From contig DATMEB010000132.1 of the NCBI GenBank assembly GCA_035557095.1, positions 1 through 64,000 of the forward strand: a stretch of DNA of 64,000 bases, read 5' to 3'. Both the position numbers and the translations under genes were made by a program. Under the pieces are notes generated by a model, which was not told the DNA's origin, did not search any database, and saw nothing but the letters and a program-made list of their open reading frames with translations. Each line of letters begins with the position of its first letter. The stretch's first letter is position 1. The stretch is from JALZDI01 sp035557095. GTDB taxonomy: Bacteria > Actinomycetota > Actinomycetes > Propionibacteriales > Nocardioidaceae. Positions 17,001-24,991 of the stretch are shown in pieces.

Positions 17001-18257
17001 TCACGTCGTCCAACGGACCCCGGCGGCCGTCGGCATCGCTGCGCCATACGCTCCCATCAGCGCGAATGGCGAGGTCGTGACCACGGGGTGGCCGTGGCGT
17101 ACCACGCCCCACACGTCGCGCAAGGCGGCCGGGTGCGCGAACGGGTCATCGGTCACGATGAGCAGGTCTGCCGGTGCACCCGCGCCGATCGTGCCCGTGC
17201 CTGCGGGGGCGTCGGTGGCGGCGGCAGCAGTGGACGTGGCGGCGCGCAACGCCTGAACCGGTGTCATGCCGTAGGCGTGCAGGGTCTCGAGCTCGGTTAC
17301 CAGTGACGGGTGCGGAGTATGCGGAGCGCCCGCGTCGGTGCCGGCGATGATCGGGATGCCGGCTTCCAGCGCCATGGCGAAGCTGGCCCGGTGCGCGTCT
17401 GTCACCTCGGTTGCCTTACCGGTGGCGTACGCGGGAATGGTGCCGTCGACGCCGTCGGCCAACGTCCGGTACACCGCAAGGGTCGGGCACAGCACCGTGC
17501 CCTGCACTCGCATGTGCTCGACGATGTCCTCGGTGAGGAACACCCCGTGTTCGACGGTGTCGATGCCTGCCAGCACCGCGTTGCGTATCCCGTCGGTGCC
17601 CAGAGCGTGGGCGGCGACCCGGCGGCCCAGCCGGTGCGCCTCGGCGGAGATCGCGGCCAGCTCCTCGAACGTGAGCTCGCTCTGCCCGACCTGCTCACCC
17701 TCGCTGCGCCCGTAAACGCCACCGGTGGCGGCGGTCTTGATCACGCCGGCGCCGACGGACACCTGCTGGCGAACGGCCCGCGTGCAGGCCTCGGGCCCGT
17801 CGCTGAACACACCCCAGAACGGGTCGTGTCCGCCGGTCATGATGACGGTGCGACCGGAGGCGATGACCGTCGGACCCTCGCACAGGCCGCGGTCGACAGC
17901 GCGGGCGACTGTGACGGCGATGTCGAAGCTGCTGCCCAGGTCGCGCACCGTGGTCACCCCCGCTCGCAGCTGCTGCTGGGCGTTGGTGAGGGCACGCACC
18001 ACCGTCAGCTGCTCGCCCTCCTGCTGGAGCACGGCCACGGGATCGGCGCCGCCGGACCACACCAGGTGCACGTGCGCGTCCACCAGCCCGGGCAGGACGA
18101 ACGCACCGTCGAGCTCGACCACCAGGTCGTCGGCGCCGGGACGGGCCTGCCCGGGGTCGTGCACTCCGGTCACTACCTCGTCGACCACGAGGTCGGCCGG
18201 GCGTGACTGGTCGGCGACCCCGTCCCACATCAGCCCACCGCGCAGCACCAGTGCCAT
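17001..18257 (-). CDS. Metal-dependent amidohydrolase, imidazolonepropionase/prolidase-like group
   Basis: This 418-aa amidohydrolase has LVDAHVHLVW (about 60-69), the bridging Lys of GVIKTAATGG, metal His in AAHALG and EHGVF, and the catalytic Asp in AGTDAGA. This layout matches the COG1228 group, which includes Xaa-Pro and other L-amino-acid amide hydrolases. It has a close functional relative next door (18268-19530), 10 bp upstream in the same operon, and a sodium symporter before that. The pair could cover two stereo- or size-variants of an amide substrate (inference). Confidence 0.85.
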   Translation of the reverse strand: MALVLRGGLMWDGVADQSRPADLVVDEVVTGVHDPGQARPGADDLVVELDGAFVLPGLVDAHVHLVWSGGADPVAVLQQEGEQLTVVRALTNAQQQLRAGVTTVRDLGSSFDIAVTVARAVDRGLCEGPTVIASGRTVIMTGGHDPFWGVFSDGPEACTRAVRQQVSVGAGVIKTAATGGVYGRSEGEQVGQSELTFEELAAISAEAHRLGRRVAAHALGTDGIRNAVLAGIDTVEHGVFLTEDIVEHMRVQGTVLCPTLAVYRTLADGVDGTIPAYATGKATEVTDAHRASFAMALEAGIPIIAGTDAGAPHTPHPSLVTELETLHAYGMTPVQALRAATSTAAAATDAPAGTGTIGAGAPADLLIVTDDPFAHPAALRDVWGVVRHGHPVVTTSPFALMGAYGAAMPTAAGVRWTT

Positions 18258-18267
18258 CGGTCGCGCC

Positions 18268-19530
18268 TCAGCTCAGGGTGTCGCGGTGCACGACACCGGC
18301 CTTCATCACCAGCTTCAGGTGCTTGTCCGGAGCGGTGAGCACCTCGACGTCGGCCAGCGGGTCGCCATCGACCACGAGCAGGTCGCCCCACGCGCCGGGA
18401 GCAATCCTGCCAAGCCGGTCGTCGCCGAGCAGTCGTGCCGCGGTCGTGGTCGCCGACCGGATGATGTCGGCGGGCTGCTGCACCTGTGCACGGATGCTGA
18501 ACTCGCCCAGCTGGTGCCGGTGCATGCCGCCGAGCAGGTCGGTGCCGTACACGATGTCGACACCGGCGCGGCCGGCACGCTCCAGCGCACCAAGCCCGTG
18601 CTGCAGGACGTCGTCAACCTTGGCCAGGCTGTCAGCGGGCAGCCCGTGCTCGGCGCCCTCGGCGGCCAGCTGCCGGTAGGTGACCAGCGTGGGCACCAGG
18701 AACGCCTGATGGGCGAGGAACAGCTCGATGCTGCTGTCGTCGAGCAGGTTTCCGTGCTCGATGCTGCGCACCCCGGCCTGCAGCCCCCGGTTGATGGCGG
18801 CGGCGGTGTAGGCGTGCCCGGTGACGTACCGGTTCGCCGCGGTCGCCTCCTCGACGGAGGCACGGATCTCCTCGAGGGAGAACTGGGTCGAGTCGACCCG
18901 GTCGGTGGGGGAGGCCACGCCACCGGACAGCATGATCTTGATGTGGTCCGCACCGGTGCGCAGCTGCTCGCGGGCCCCTCGACGCACCTCGTCGACGCCG
19001 TCGCAGACCAGGCCGATGCTGGGACAGCAGCGGTGCTGGTCCATCACCAGGCGACCGCGGTGCCGCAGATCGCCGTGACCGCCCGTCTGCGACAGGGCCT
19101 TGCCACCGAAGAACAGCCGCGGACCGGCCAGCAGCCCCTCCTCGACCGCCTGGGCCAGTCCGTAGTCCGCGCCGCCCACATCGCGCACGGTGGTGAACCC
19201 GCGAGCGAGCATGCCCTGCAGGATCGCTGCGGACTTCGCGGTGACGTACGTCGGCGACCACTCGGCCTGCGCGGCCAGGTCCGCGGTGGTGGCGGTGACA
19301 TGCACGTGCGCGTCGATCAGCCCGGGCATCACCGTCATGCCGTGTGCGTCGATCGTTCGTGCCCCGGCCGGCGCGGTGACCTCCGCGCCACCGACTTCCG
19401 CGACGTGCTCGCCGTGTACGAGCACCCGACGGTTCTCGGCCAGCTCACCCGTGTCCGGGTCCAGCACCTGGGCGCGTTCGATCAACACCGGCGTCCGGCC
19501 GCCTCGATCGGCGTAGTCCCGTTTCGTCAT
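18268..19530 (-). CDS. Metal-dependent amidohydrolase, COG1228 group (second copy)
   Basis: This 420-aa amidohydrolase shows the same architecture as its neighbour: GLIDAHVHVT (about 77-86), the Lys in HIKIMLSGGV, His in TGHAYT and IEHGNL, and Asp in YGTDLLGG. A His/Cys-rich loop (MDQHRCCPSIGL, about 165-176) next to the active site is not seen in the neighbour and may shape specificity. It follows the symporter gene by 36 bp. Because the two proteins diverge widely, this looks like an old duplication or two recruited family members. Confidence 0.85.
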   Translation of the reverse strand: MTKRDYADRGGRTPVLIERAQVLDPDTGELAENRRVLVHGEHVAEVGGAEVTAPAGARTIDAHGMTVMPGLIDAHVHVTATTADLAAQAEWSPTYVTAKSAAILQGMLARGFTTVRDVGGADYGLAQAVEEGLLAGPRLFFGGKALSQTGGHGDLRHRGRLVMDQHRCCPSIGLVCDGVDEVRRGAREQLRTGADHIKIMLSGGVASPTDRVDSTQFSLEEIRASVEEATAANRYVTGHAYTAAAINRGLQAGVRSIEHGNLLDDSSIELFLAHQAFLVPTLVTYRQLAAEGAEHGLPADSLAKVDDVLQHGLGALERAGRAGVDIVYGTDLLGGMHRHQLGEFSIRAQVQQPADIIRSATTTAARLLGDDRLGRIAPGAWGDLLVVDGDPLADVEVLTAPDKHLKLVMKAGVVHRDTLS

Positions 19531-19566
19531 CGACCGCTCCTCCAGTGGACGCTCATCGGTGTCTGC

Positions 19567-21012
19567 TCATTCCACGCCCCCGGGTTGCCGGCCACCCGCT
19601 CCGGTGGCTGCCGCTGCCGGCAGGGTGGCCTCGCTGGTGCGGGGCTTGGTGAGAAGACTGCCGAGCGCCAACGCCAGCACCGACAGGGGCAGCGCCACGA
19701 TGACCGAGTTCCACTCGTTCGGCTTGCCCAGCGCGAACTCCCACACCAGTACCGCTGCGGTGCCGACGAGCATGCTGGCCAGTGCGCCGGCGGTGGTGAC
19801 CCGCGGCCAGAACAGCACCGCCAGCACCGCTGGAGTGATGGCGACGCCGTAGATCGTGTACGAGTGGATCTGCAGCTCCAGCACGGTGGGGAAGAACTGC
19901 CCGAGCGCGAACGCCAGTGCGGCCACCGCGAGCACCGCCAGCCGCAGCAGCTTCAGCCGTGAGGTCTCCGAGACGTCCTTCGAGGTGTGCCGGACGTAGA
20001 AGTCGTAGAGCATGTTGCCGGCGACCGAGAGCATGAACGAGGTGGCGGTGGTGACGATGAACGCCAGCGCTCCCGCAAGCAGCAGCCCGCCGACCACGGT
20101 CGGGAGCACGCCCTCGGAGGCCAGCGACAGCACGGCGGTGTCGGGGTTCTCCAGGTTCGGCAGGAGCACGGTCGCCGCCGATCCGAGGATGGCGACCGGG
20201 ATCACGACGACGAACGCGCCGAAGAAGAACCCGATGGTGGAGCTGCGGGCGGCTCCCTCGTCGCGCGCCGCGGTCAGCCGCTGGTACATGTTCTGGTCGG
20301 CCAGGATGAGCAGGAACAGCGGCAGGAAGTAGCCCAGCAGCTGCATCGCGTCGAGCCCTCCGGACACTGTCTGCGACGCGGCCGGGAGCCGGCTGAGGTA
20401 CCCACCGACGACGGCTGACAGCACCAGTGGAACGCTGACCAGGAGGGAGAACACGATCAGCAGCGCCGAGAGGAAGTCGGTCCAGGCGACGCTGAACAGC
20501 CCACCGCTCACGGCGAGGAAGGTCACCACGACGGTGACCAGGATGGTCGCCTGCAGCTCGGACAGTGGCGTGACCAGGCTGACGATGTAGCCGCCGCCGG
20601 TGAACTGGTACGCCGTGATGCCGACGTAGGCGAGCAGGATGGCGACCGCCCCGACCATCCGCACCCCGACACCGAACCGCGCCTCCAGAAGCTCGGGCAC
20701 GGTGTAGCGAGAGGCGGCCCGCACCTTGGCGGCGGCGAAGTAGAGCACGATGATGCCGGCCGGCGTCCCGGCGAAGAACACCAGCGCTGCCCACGGTCCG
20801 TACGTATAGGCGAAGTTGGCGCCTCCGACGATCGTGCCCGAGCCGACCCAGGTGGCCAGCAGGGTCCCGATGAGCACGGGCCGCGGGAGGCGACGGCCGG
20901 CGAACATGAAGTCGTCACCGGTGCGCACGCGGCTGGAGCGGGCGAAGTAGGCGCCGGCGACGACCATGACGACCAGGTAGCCGACGAGGATGGCCAGATG
21001 CACGGTCTGCAC
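19567..21012 (-). CDS. Sodium:solute symporter (SSS family)
   Basis: This 481-aa SSS-family carrier has about 13 membrane segments. Family landmarks are the GDDFMFAGRRLPRPVLIGTLL region (about 30-50, the usual xDYFLAGR-like motif), TWVGSGTIVGGANFAYTYG and the helix with LAVSGGLFSVAWTDFLSALL. The GTG at 21012 follows GGAGGTC; the longer upstream frame (to 21105) has a non-membrane Arg/Cys-rich stretch and is unlikely to be translated. It is the first gene of an operon with two amidohydrolases and a HAD hydrolase, so it should import their substrate with Na+. Confidence 0.88.
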   Translation of the reverse strand: MQTVHLAILVGYLVVMVVAGAYFARSSRVRTGDDFMFAGRRLPRPVLIGTLLATWVGSGTIVGGANFAYTYGPWAALVFFAGTPAGIIVLYFAAAKVRAASRYTVPELLEARFGVGVRMVGAVAILLAYVGITAYQFTGGGYIVSLVTPLSELQATILVTVVVTFLAVSGGLFSVAWTDFLSALLIVFSLLVSVPLVLSAVVGGYLSRLPAASQTVSGGLDAMQLLGYFLPLFLLILADQNMYQRLTAARDEGAARSSTIGFFFGAFVVVIPVAILGSAATVLLPNLENPDTAVLSLASEGVLPTVVGGLLLAGALAFIVTTATSFMLSVAGNMLYDFYVRHTSKDVSETSRLKLLRLAVLAVAALAFALGQFFPTVLELQIHSYTIYGVAITPAVLAVLFWPRVTTAGALASMLVGTAAVLVWEFALGKPNEWNSVIVALPLSVLALALGSLLTKPRTSEATLPAAAATGAGGRQPGGVE

Positions 21013-21100
21013 TGTGTGACCTCCGGGTCCCGGGTTCCGGGTGGCTGGCCGGCACGAGGAGCATGCCCGCTGCGTGTGCAGCCGCCAGCACCGATTGGTC

Positions 21101-21149
21101 CGCAATGCTTACAGGTATTTTCACTGTCGTGCAATAGTCGTTGCAAAGG
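21101..21149. promoter_or_regulatory. Cluster of (T/C)GCAA elements upstream of symporter and RpiR genes
   Basis: CGCAATGC (21101-21108), TGCAATAG (21130-21137) and TTGCAAAGG (21141-21149) are grouped in the divergent intergenic region. Similar TGCAAAG and CGCAATG words recur before the Lrp gene. They may be binding sites for the local regulators. Confidence 0.3.
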
Positions 21150-21184
21150 TCCGGAGCCGGGCCGGACTGCGTGAGGGTGGCGGC

Positions 21185-22042
21185 GTGAACGCGATCGAAG
21201 AGTGGCTGTCGCAGCGGGTGGCGGACGCGCGGCTCGGCCCGGCGGCGCGGCGCGTGGTGGAGATCGTCGCCACTCAGCCGCACCTGGCCTCCTACGCGTC
21301 CACTGCCGACCTGGCCGAGCGCGCCGGGGTCAACGTGGCCACGGTCGTGCGCACCGCACGGTCGCTCGGGTTCACCGGCTGGCCGGATCTGCGGCTGGAG
21401 CTGCGCAGCCGGTATCTCGGTTCGCTGTCGGCCAACCAGGTGCTGGCCGAGCACGAGTGGCAGGTCGCGGACGACCCGATCTCGGCGGCGATCCGACGCG
21501 ACATCGAGAACCTGGAGACGTTCGCCCGAACGGTGGACGCGCAGGCGGTACGAGCGCTCGCCGCCTCGATCCATGCTGCCGACCGCACCGTCGTGGCCGG
21601 GTCTGGAACCTTCGCCGCGCCGGGGATGCAGCTGGTGCATGCCGGCACGACGATGGGCCTGGACATGCGGCTGGAGCGGCATTTCGGCACCGCGCTGGCC
21701 AACACGGTCTCCCGGTTGCGCCAGGGTGACGTGTTCGTGGCGGTCAACTTCTGGTGGCTGCCGCAGCAGCTGCTCGATGCAGCCGAGGTGGCGAGCGAAC
21801 GTGGCGCGACGGTGGGTGTGGTGACCGACCAGCGCACGTCGGCGCTGACCGATTCTGCCGCCCACGTGGTCGTGGTGCCGAGCGAGGGTGCGAGCTCGTT
21901 CCCGTCGCTGACCGCGGCCATGTCGCTGATGCATGCGCTGCTGGCCGAGCTGGCGCGCCTCGGCGACGGCCAGGTGCAGGACGCGATGAACCGCAGCGAG
22001 GAAACCTGGCGCCGGATGCGGCTGTTCCATCGCCAGCCCTGA
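21185..22042 (+). CDS. RpiR-family transcriptional regulator
   Basis: This 285-aa regulator has an N-terminal RpiR-type HTH (GPAARRVVEIVATQPHLASY, then TADLAERAGVNVATVVRTAR, residues about 16-55) and a SIS domain (about 115-250, with TVVAGSGTFAAPG and GATVGVVTDQRTS) of the type that binds phosphosugars. RpiR proteins also control amine and amino-acid derivative use. GTG 21185 follows GAGGG. It diverges from the symporter-amidohydrolase operon and is its likely regulator. Confidence 0.88.
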   Translation: MNAIEEWLSQRVADARLGPAARRVVEIVATQPHLASYASTADLAERAGVNVATVVRTARSLGFTGWPDLRLELRSRYLGSLSANQVLAEHEWQVADDPISAAIRRDIENLETFARTVDAQAVRALAASIHAADRTVVAGSGTFAAPGMQLVHAGTTMGLDMRLERHFGTALANTVSRLRQGDVFVAVNFWWLPQQLLDAAEVASERGATVGVVTDQRTSALTDSAAHVVVVPSEGASSFPSLTAAMSLMHALLAELARLGDGQVQDAMNRSEETWRRMRLFHRQP

Positions 22043-22118
22043 CGGTGACGATCAAGTCGTCCGGACGGCTCGACCAGGCGTGATCCGGCCTTCCCCTTGC
22101 CAAATGCGGCGGGATCCT

Positions 22119-22148
22119 GCAAAGTCAGCGTCCATCAGTGCGCTTTGC
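22119..22148. promoter_or_regulatory. Inverted repeat GCAAAG-N18-CTTTGC before the Lrp gene
   Basis: GCAAAG (22119-22124) and CTTTGC (22143-22148) are 18 bp apart, 44 bp before the Lrp start. The spacing suits a site bound by an Lrp-type multimer (inference), possibly for autoregulation. Confidence 0.4.
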
Positions 22149-22191
22149 TGCACATTCTCGCAATGAGTCAGACGTAACGACAGGACATCGC

Positions 22192-23232
22192 ATGACCGCT
22201 CGGCTGGGGTCGCTCGACCGCCGGATCGTCGCTGCCCTGCAGGCCGAGCCGCGCGCGTCGTGGGCGGCGGTGGCCACGGTGGCGCGGACGACCGAGACCA
22301 CCGCGGCGCGGCGAGCCTCCCGTCTGCTGGAGACGGGTGCGCTGCGCCTGACCGGGTTGGCTGACCCCATCCGCTGCGGCTTCGGTCAGCCGGTGCTGCT
22401 GCAGCTGAAGTGCGAGCCGAGTCGGGCCGGGTCGATCGCCGACGCGCTGGCGCGCCGGGAGGACGTGCGGTTCTGCGGGCTCACCACAGGGCGCTGGGAC
22501 GTGGTCGCCGAGCTCATCTCCTCCTCCAGCGACGACCTGGCTCGCGTCGTGGTCGACGAGGTCGGTCAGCTGCCGGGCATCACGGAGTCCTCCACCGCAT
22601 TCGTGACCCGCAACTACAAGATGAGCTACGACTGGAGCCGGGGGCTGCTCGACGTCGCCTCCGACGACGTGCCGTTGGAGACCGAGGGAGGCGCTGCGGC
22701 GAGTACGCGCTGGCACGACCCGTCGGCCAGCGCCGCGGTGGATCTCGACGACGTGGACGTGCATCTGCTCGCCGCGGTCGCCGACAACGGCCGCCGTTCG
22801 TACGCCGAGGTCGCCGGCGAGGTCGGGCTGTCCGAGACCGCGGTCCGGCGGCGTCTGGAACGGCTCGTGCGGGAGCGGTGCCTGATCTTCAGCGCCTACG
22901 TCGAACCCGCAGCGCTCGGGTACCACCTCGAGTTCCTCGTCTGGCTGCGGATGTCGTACCGGCACCTCGACCGAGCCGCAGCCGAGCTGGCCGCCCACCG
23001 CGAGGTTCGCTATCTCTCCGCCACCGCCGGGTCCGCCGAGCTGGTCTGCGAGGTCGTGCTTCCCGAGCAGGGGGACCTGTACGCGTTCACCACCGAGGTG
23101 CTCGGCCGCCTGCCCGGTCTGGTCACCGCTGACATCGGGGTCGAGATCGGCAACCGCAAGCGTGCCTGGCATGGTCCGGCGGACCAGCCGGGCGCATCAC
23201 CCACCCGGAAGGCGTCATCCGCATGCACCTGA
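22192..23232 (+). CDS. Double Lrp/AsnC-family transcriptional regulator
   Basis: This 346-aa protein contains two complete Lrp/AsnC units in tandem. Unit 1 has HTH LDRRIVAALQAEPRASWAAV (about 7-26) and a RAM-type ligand domain to about 150. Unit 2 has HTH LDDVDVHLLAAVADNGRRSY (about 182-201) with ETAVRRRLERLVRER, then a second RAM domain. Single Lrp proteins are about 150 aa, so one chain here carries the equivalent of a dimer. A Pro/Ser/Lys-rich tail of about 20 residues follows. It overlaps the racemase gene by 10 bp, so it probably controls it in response to an amino acid. Confidence 0.87.
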   Translation: MTARLGSLDRRIVAALQAEPRASWAAVATVARTTETTAARRASRLLETGALRLTGLADPIRCGFGQPVLLQLKCEPSRAGSIADALARREDVRFCGLTTGRWDVVAELISSSSDDLARVVVDEVGQLPGITESSTAFVTRNYKMSYDWSRGLLDVASDDVPLETEGGAAASTRWHDPSASAAVDLDDVDVHLLAAVADNGRRSYAEVAGEVGLSETAVRRRLERLVRERCLIFSAYVEPAALGYHLEFLVWLRMSYRHLDRAAAELAAHREVRYLSATAGSAELVCEVVLPEQGDLYAFTTEVLGRLPGLVTADIGVEIGNRKRAWHGPADQPGASPTRKASSACT

Positions 23233-23993
23233 CCTACGCCCTCCCTGCACCGGCACACCTGACGTCGATGGGGCAGCAGGAGGTGGACCGGCGGACCGCG
23301 CTGCTCAACGAGTGGGCAAGTCCCGACACCACCGTCAGCGTCACCACGACCCCGGCGGGTCCGGCGTCGGTGGAGTCGATGTACGAGGAGTACCTGGCGA
23401 TCCCGCACCTGGCCGCATCCATCCGAGACAGCGAGGCGTCCGGCAGCGACGCCGCCATCATCGGCTGCTTCGGAGATCCCGGGCTGGACGGCATCCGCGA
23501 GATCGCTGCGAAGCCGGTCGTGGGCCCAGCCGCCGCCTCGATCACCCTCGCGGCGACACTCGGCCACCGCTTCTCGATCGTCACCGTCGCCGACAGCGTT
23601 CGCCATCCGCTACGCCGCCTGGCCTGGGACACCGGTGTCGAGGGTGCACTCGGGGAGGTCCGCGCGGTCAACGTCGGCGTGCTCGCACTCAACGCCGACC
23701 ACGACGCGGCGCACGCCGCGGTGGCCGAAGAGTGCAAGCGCGCACTCGACTCAGCCGACGTGGACACCCTGGTCCTGGGGTGCATGAGCATGGGCTTCCT
23801 CGGCGCGGCCGAACGCCTCACCGACGAGCTGGGCGTGCCGGTCGTCAACCCTGTGCGGGCCGCCCTGCACCATGCCGAGACTCTCGTGCGGATGCGGCTC
23901 GCGCCGAGCCGCCGCGCCTACCTCGTGCCGCCGAAGGTGGCCGCGGGCTCCGCCCCCGAGGACCTGCTGCTCACCGACACCCACCAGCGCTGA
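23223..23993 (+). CDS. Aspartate/glutamate/hydantoin racemase family protein
   Basis: This 256-aa cofactor-free racemase has the two catalytic Cys motifs of the family: IIGCFGDPGLDG (about 78-89) and LVLGCMSMGFLG (about 184-195). The shape AAIIGCFGDPGL and VLGCMSMG best matches hydantoin racemases. Such enzymes epimerise 5-monosubstituted hydantoins so that D-specific hydantoinase and carbamoylase can consume both forms. A hydantoinase (30781) and a D-carbamoylase-like gene (15327) occur elsewhere in the window, though not in this operon. Allantoin or Asp racemase activity is also possible. Confidence 0.85.
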   Translation: MHLTYALPAPAHLTSMGQQEVDRRTALLNEWASPDTTVSVTTTPAGPASVESMYEEYLAIPHLAASIRDSEASGSDAAIIGCFGDPGLDGIREIAAKPVVGPAAASITLAATLGHRFSIVTVADSVRHPLRRLAWDTGVEGALGEVRAVNVGVLALNADHDAAHAAVAEECKRALDSADVDTLVLGCMSMGFLGAAERLTDELGVPVVNPVRAALHHAETLVRMRLAPSRRAYLVPPKVAAGSAPEDLLLTDTHQR

Positions 23994-24026
23994 CCCGTGG
24001 GTGTCATCCCCTGCCAAGGAGCGAAC

Positions 24027-24824
24027 ATGCACCTCCACCACACACCGGTCGACGGTTCGCGACGCAGACGTACCGGCTCGGTCCTGACCAGGTGGTTCGC
24101 GACAGTCCTGGTCGGCGGTCTGACCGGCGTGGCCCTGCTGCCCGGTGTCGCAGCCGCCGAGGAGGCTGCGCCGAGCCTGCAGAGCGCCGAGGTCGACGTG
24201 ACCATGCGTGCCGACGACACCTCCCGGCTACGGGCCACCTACCGCCTGAGCGCAGCCTCACCGGGAGGGACGGTCGTACCGCATCGGATCCTGCCCCGCA
24301 GCGACTCGCAGCTGCGTCGACTGGCGATCGTCGGCCCGGGATCCGTGCAGCGCCGTGATGCGACCACGTACGACGTCGCCGTTCCCGGCGGAGCCAGGAC
24401 CTACTCGCTGGTTGCGGTGAGCCAGGCGTCCGTGCCCGGTGACGTGCCCGTCCCGGTCCCCGACATTCCCGCGGTCGAGCAGGCGCACGTCACCATCGAC
24501 GTCGCACTGCCGCGGGGACAGCATCTCGTCGGCGACTCGCTTCCGTCGTTCACCTCGGAGACCCGAGGTGAACGGACGCTCCTCCACCACAGCGGTCCGG
24601 CCGTTCCCAGCGCCGTGGTCGCGCCGTACGGGACCTCGTCCGTGTTCTCCCTCGGCGACCTCCTCACGCTGCTCGGTCTCGGCGTGCTGGCGGGCAGCTG
24701 CCTGCTGTGGTTCCGGCATGGCAACCGCACCGCCGACGCCGGCGAGGACGCGACGCGACCCGTCGACGAGCTGCCTGAGGCCCGGGAACGTGTCGGCGCC
24801 GGCCAGGGGAGGGACGCGCTGTGA
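24027..24824 (+). CDS. Exported membrane-anchored protein of unknown function
   Basis: This 265-aa protein is not recognised. It begins with a basic N-terminus (SRRRRTG) and a hydrophobic signal sequence ending in GVAAAEE (about residue 46). A predicted beta-rich exported domain of about 165 residues follows, then one membrane helix (TLLGLGVLAGSCLLWF, about 216-231) and a charged cytoplasmic tail. ATG 24027 follows AAGGAG. Its stop overlaps the start of a 56-aa membrane peptide, which overlaps the symporter, so all three are co-translated. It may be an extracytoplasmic accessory or ligand-capturing part of the symporter (inference). Confidence 0.7.
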   Translation: MHLHHTPVDGSRRRRTGSVLTRWFATVLVGGLTGVALLPGVAAAEEAAPSLQSAEVDVTMRADDTSRLRATYRLSAASPGGTVVPHRILPRSDSQLRRLAIVGPGSVQRRDATTYDVAVPGGARTYSLVAVSQASVPGDVPVPVPDIPAVEQAHVTIDVALPRGQHLVGDSLPSFTSETRGERTLLHHSGPAVPSAVVAPYGTSSVFSLGDLLTLLGLGVLAGSCLLWFRHGNRTADAGEDATRPVDELPEARERVGAGQGRDAL

Positions 24825-24991
24825 TCGCGATGCTGCTGACACCGTTCGGCACCCCGTTCGACATCTCCGTCATCGTGGGCGTGCTGCTCTCCACCGTCGC
24901 GGTCGTGCTGAGCCACCGCCGACGGCCAGCCGCCCAGGACGACACGCCCGCGCGCGCGGCCGACGCCGTGCGTACCAAGGAGGGCTCGTGA
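24821..24991 (+). CDS. Small membrane peptide, probable symporter accessory protein
   Basis: This 56-aa peptide has a GTG start and one hydrophobic helix (ISVIVGVLLSTVAVVLS, about residues 15-31) followed by a basic HRRR stop-transfer and a hydrophilic tail. It overlaps the stop of the upstream gene (GTGA) and the start of the symporter (GTGA), a strong sign that it is translated. Small helper peptides precede some SSS symporters such as PanF, and this is a reasonable analogue. I recognise no sequence family. Confidence 0.65.
   Translation: MIAMLLTPFGTPFDISVIVGVLLSTVAVVLSHRRRPAAQDDTPARAADAVRTKEGS

Noticed and set aside
24821..24991. Treating the 56-codon frame as noise
   Set aside because: It overlaps start and stop codons on both sides as GTGA and codes a membrane helix, so I kept it as a gene.
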